Shown piece by piece: positions 7,708 to 9,530 of a DNA stretch of 9,530 bases. Under the pieces are notes generated by a model, which ran no database searches, was not told the DNA's origin, and saw nothing but the letters and a program-made list of their open reading frames with translations. The stretch spans positions 1-9,530 of the forward strand of contig DGRP01000084.1 in the NCBI GenBank assembly GCA_002391065.1, read 5' to 3'. Numbering within the stretch: the stretch's first letter is position 1; each line of letters opens with the position of its first letter. Position numbers and translations under genes: made by a program. This DNA comes from Ruminococcus sp. UBA4385. GTDB taxonomy: Bacteria > Bacillota_A > Clostridia > Oscillospirales > Ruminococcaceae.

Positions 7708-9210
7708 TTATTCTTCTTCTGCTCTGGCCTGCTTAGCACTTTCAGCGTACTTATAAGAATAATCATATCTATAATTCTTATACTTGTACTTATATGAATA
7801 TGTGCCCGAATGCTTCCTGTTGACGTCATTAAGAACAAATCCTATAAGATTGCAGTTAGCAAGCTGAAGCTTTGTACAGCACTCATCAATCTCACTGAAG
7901 GTTGTTCTTCCGTATCTTACAACTACGAGAACACCGGCAATGCTTCCCGAAAGGCCAAGAACGTCAGTTACAGGCAGTATCGGAGGCGCATCAATAAGGA
8001 CATAGTCATATATTCCCTTAACCTTATCAAGCAGAGCCTTCATATTATCTGATGCAAGAAGCTCTGATGGGTTAGGAGGGATAACTCCTGCTGTCAGGAT
8101 ATCAAGGTTGCCCTTAGTACCTCTGAACACGCACTGCTCAAATGTTTTCTCACCTGAAAGGACAGCTGAAAGGCCGTCTTTATTTTTAAGCTTGAAGTTC
8201 TTATGCTGTACAGGCTTTCTCAGATCGGCATCGATAAGGAGAACCTTGTTCTCGGTCTCGGCAAGGGTTGTTGCCATATTAGCAGATGTTACCGACTTAC
8301 CCTCTGAAGGGTCAGCAGAAGAAATTGCAAGTATCTTATTCTTATAAGTGGAGAGTGAGAACATAAGGTTTGTTCTCATTGACTTATAGTTCTCAACAAC
8401 ATTGAACGGAATGTCGTTGTTACCCATAAGAAGCCTTCTCTTTCTATCGTTGCTTGTGCTGTCTTTATCCTTTGAGGATTTACCGCCGATAGTCATTATC
8501 TCACCGATAATAGGCTTCTGATACTTGACATTAAGCTCATTAGCTTCCTTAACAGTATTATCAAATGCATTGATAAGAAGTATAACCGCAACTGCTATAG
8601 CACCGCCTGCAATAAAACCAAGCATTGTATATCTTGAAACACTCGGAGATACCTTGTTATAATAAACCTTGGCGTCACCGATTTTCTCAACAGAACCTGC
8701 ACCTACAACTCTGATAATGAAATCAGGAGCAACATCTGCCATGATATTACACAGATTTGCCGAAAGCTTAGGATTCTTCGTTGTAGCTGAGATTTTCAGA
8801 ACCTCAGTTTCGTTAGCAGCTTCCATTGTGTAATAGCCTCTGATGCTGTCTGCGGTTATTCTGTCATCATCATCAAAAGCGAAATACTCCTTTAATTCAG
8901 ATCTATCGTAAAGCTCGCTGAGTCTGTTTCCGACTTCATCCATAACTATATCGTCATTAAGGATCTGGATATAAGTTGTAACAAGTGATTTTGATGCCAT
9001 AATGGTCTGTGTATCAACTACTGTACGCTGTTCACCATCGCTGTTATTCTTAACATACATTGAAACGTGCGATGAATACTTAGGTGCTATAAAAAACTTT
9101 GACACTGTAAATGCACCAACACCGCCAACTATCGCTGCAAGAAGTATGATCCACAGCTTACTGATAAGCAGACCAAACACGTCGCGTAATGAGATTTCCT
9201 GCCCTTCCAT
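7708..9210 (-). CDS. Fused Wzz/BY-kinase: polysaccharide co-polymerase and tyrosine autokinase
   Basis: This protein combines a Wzz-type polysaccharide co-polymerase with a cytoplasmic bacterial tyrosine kinase; cycles of autophosphorylation tune capsule or exopolysaccharide export. It has 500 residues. The N-terminal Wzz part has a membrane segment at about 16-36, an outside domain at about 40-190 and a second membrane segment at about 195-215. After a charged linker, the kinase starts at about 265. It contains ENYKSMRTN (273-281, an oligomerisation-type motif), Walker A (ADPSEGKSVT, 299-308, Lys305), Walker A' (LLIDADLRKP, 324-333) and Walker B (VLIDAPP, 404-410). Nine tyrosines between 471 and 488 form the autophosphorylation cluster. 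Many Gram-positives split these parts into two proteins; here they are one chain, as in proteobacterial Wzc. The ATG at 9210 has GGAAGG at 9217-9222. It heads an operon with the phosphatase and the 98-residue gene. Confidence 0.95.
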   Translation of the reverse strand: MEGQEISLRDVFGLLISKLWIILLAAIVGGVGAFTVSKFFIAPKYSSHVSMYVKNNSDGEQRTVVDTQTIMASKSLVTTYIQILNDDIVMDEVGNRLSELYDRSELKEYFAFDDDDRITADSIRGYYTMEAANETEVLKISATTKNPKLSANLCNIMADVAPDFIIRVVGAGSVEKIGDAKVYYNKVSPSVSRYTMLGFIAGGAIAVAVILLINAFDNTVKEANELNVKYQKPIIGEIMTIGGKSSKDKDSTSNDRKRRLLMGNNDIPFNVVENYKSMRTNLMFSLSTYKNKILAISSADPSEGKSVTSANMATTLAETENKVLLIDADLRKPVQHKNFKLKNKDGLSAVLSGEKTFEQCVFRGTKGNLDILTAGVIPPNPSELLASDNMKALLDKVKGIYDYVLIDAPPILPVTDVLGLSGSIAGVLVVVRYGRTTFSEIDECCTKLQLANCNLIGFVLNDVNRKHSGTYSYKYKYKNYRYDYSYKYAESAKQARAEEE

Positions 9211-9276
9211 ATTATACCTTCCATTACAATAAATTTTCCGACAAAACCAACGCTCAGTCAGAATACATCAAATATT

Positions 9277-9305
9277 ATTATATCATTTTATATCATTTAA
9301 GTCAA
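9277..9305 (-). promoter_or_regulatory. Strong sigma-A promoter of the kinase operon
   Basis: On the minus strand TTGACT (9300-9305) and TATAAT (9277-9282) are separated by 17 bases, with TGA directly before the -10 box giving an extended -10. Transcription should start near 9270, leaving a leader of about 60 bases. The spacer and -10 contain a tandem 10-base near-repeat (9277-9286 and 9287-9296, nine of ten identical). Confidence 0.9.
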
Positions 9306-9390
9306 GCATTTTTATCAAATTCTTCGTATTTGGTAAAATTGTTCTAACTCTGAATAAAAACAACATATAATTATTGACATATTACAACAA

Positions 9391-9419
9391 GAAAAAAACC
9401 GCTGTACTATGACAGCGGT
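9391..9419 (-). terminator. Intrinsic terminator of a minus-strand gene beyond the right edge
   Basis: A perfect 8-bp stem (ACCGCTGT at 9398-9405 with ACAGCGGT at 9412-9419) has a 6-base loop and, on the minus strand, a U-run covering 9392-9398. No plus-strand gene needs it, so it most likely ends a leftward transcript entering from the right of the window. Confidence 0.82.
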
Positions 9420-9429
9420 CTGCAGTTTT

Positions 9430-9527
9430 GCCTGCACCCTTTCAATTCTATAGGCAACACCGCACGACCCCTGTGCATCAGATGCGCCGTCCAGATTTTC
9501 GTCAGATTGCCTAAATTCGACGCAGGC
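9430..9527. repeat. Candidate palindromic intergenic repeat (about 98 bases)
   Basis: The ends are imperfect inverted repeats. GCCTGC (9430-9435) matches GCAGGC (9522-9527), AATT lies within each arm, and TAGGCAA (9451-9457) matches TTGCCTA (9507-9513). The left arm is about seven bases longer than the right. Inside lies a short perfect palindrome, GCATCAGATGC (9475-9485). The element is much richer in GC than its flank and lies just past a terminator, as dispersed REP- or MITE-like elements often do. Only one copy is in the window, so repetition in the genome is inferred from a resemblance I recall to Ruminococcus intergenic elements, not shown. Confidence 0.5.
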
Positions 9528-9530
9528 TTG

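Larger units (their letters stand above)
9211..9530. other. Intergenic region without a supported gene
   Basis: This 320-base stretch holds, from left to right, the kinase ribosome binding site and leader, its promoter, an AT-rich segment with no recognised feature (9306-9390), a minus-strand terminator, and a GC-rich palindromic element at the edge. Bases 9271-9390 have only 23 G or C in 120, whereas 9431-9530 have 53 in 100. One minus-strand frame stays open from the right edge to a TGA at 9315-9317, but it crosses the terminator and AT-rich DNA, so I do not call it a gene. Confidence 0.7.

Noticed and set aside
7170..7736. A 188-codon plus-strand open frame opposite the phosphatase gene
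   Set aside because: It is antisense to a gene with a complete set of PHP motifs and has no recognisable domain.
9374..9410. A plus-strand TTGACA that could be a -35 box
   Set aside because: No -10-like box lies 16-18 bases downstream; the nearest, TACTAT, is 25 bases away and inside the terminator stem, and no plus-strand gene follows.
9475..9485. The palindrome GCATCAGATGC as a stand-alone operator
   Set aside because: It is part of the larger palindromic element and far upstream of any visible promoter.

Overview
The window looks like chromosome from a Gram-positive, low-to-moderate GC anaerobe of the Clostridia. I favour Ruminococcus or a close relative. The reasons are the gene families, strong sigma-A promoters and AGGAGG-type ribosome binding sites in AT-rich gaps, and a GC-rich palindromic intergenic element at the right end of a kind I associate with Ruminococcus. 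The genus is inference and could not be tested here.

Left part, plus strand (1-3848). The window opens inside a glucose-family PTS permease with fused IIC, IIB and IIA domains. A near-consensus promoter overlapping its stop codon starts the gene for RNase R (rnr). A 14-bp perfect hairpin between rnr and the convergent ptsI gene can terminate transcription from both sides.

Middle, minus strand (3888-6613). A two-gene operon runs leftwards from a promoter with a perfect TATAAT box. It encodes a four-helix membrane protein with a large probable extracytoplasmic domain, which I do not recognise, and then a PTS Enzyme I homologue. This Enzyme I keeps the active-site histidine, the metal ligands and the catalytic cysteine. 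It lacks two arginines that bind the phosphate of PEP in well-studied Enzymes I, and no HPr gene lies beside it.

Right part, minus strand (6624-9305). A second operon starts at a near-consensus extended -10 promoter. It encodes a fused Wzz/tyrosine autokinase with a C-terminal tyrosine cluster, its probable cognate PHP-type (CpsB/YwqE family) tyrosine phosphatase with a GTG start, and an unrecognised 98-residue protein. A strong terminator follows. The kinase and phosphatase form a phosphorylation switch that normally controls export or chain length of capsule or exopolysaccharide, but no glycosyltransferase or flippase gene lies in the window.

Right edge (9211-9530). This holds the kinase promoter, about 100 bases of very AT-rich DNA, a minus-strand terminator for a gene beyond the window, and a roughly 100-base GC-rich element with imperfect inverted-repeat ends. 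No tRNA, rRNA, CRISPR array or insertion sequence was seen. I do not claim a new biological system. The best leads are the altered Enzyme I with its membrane partner, the 98-residue protein tied to the kinase/phosphatase pair, and the terminal palindromic element.
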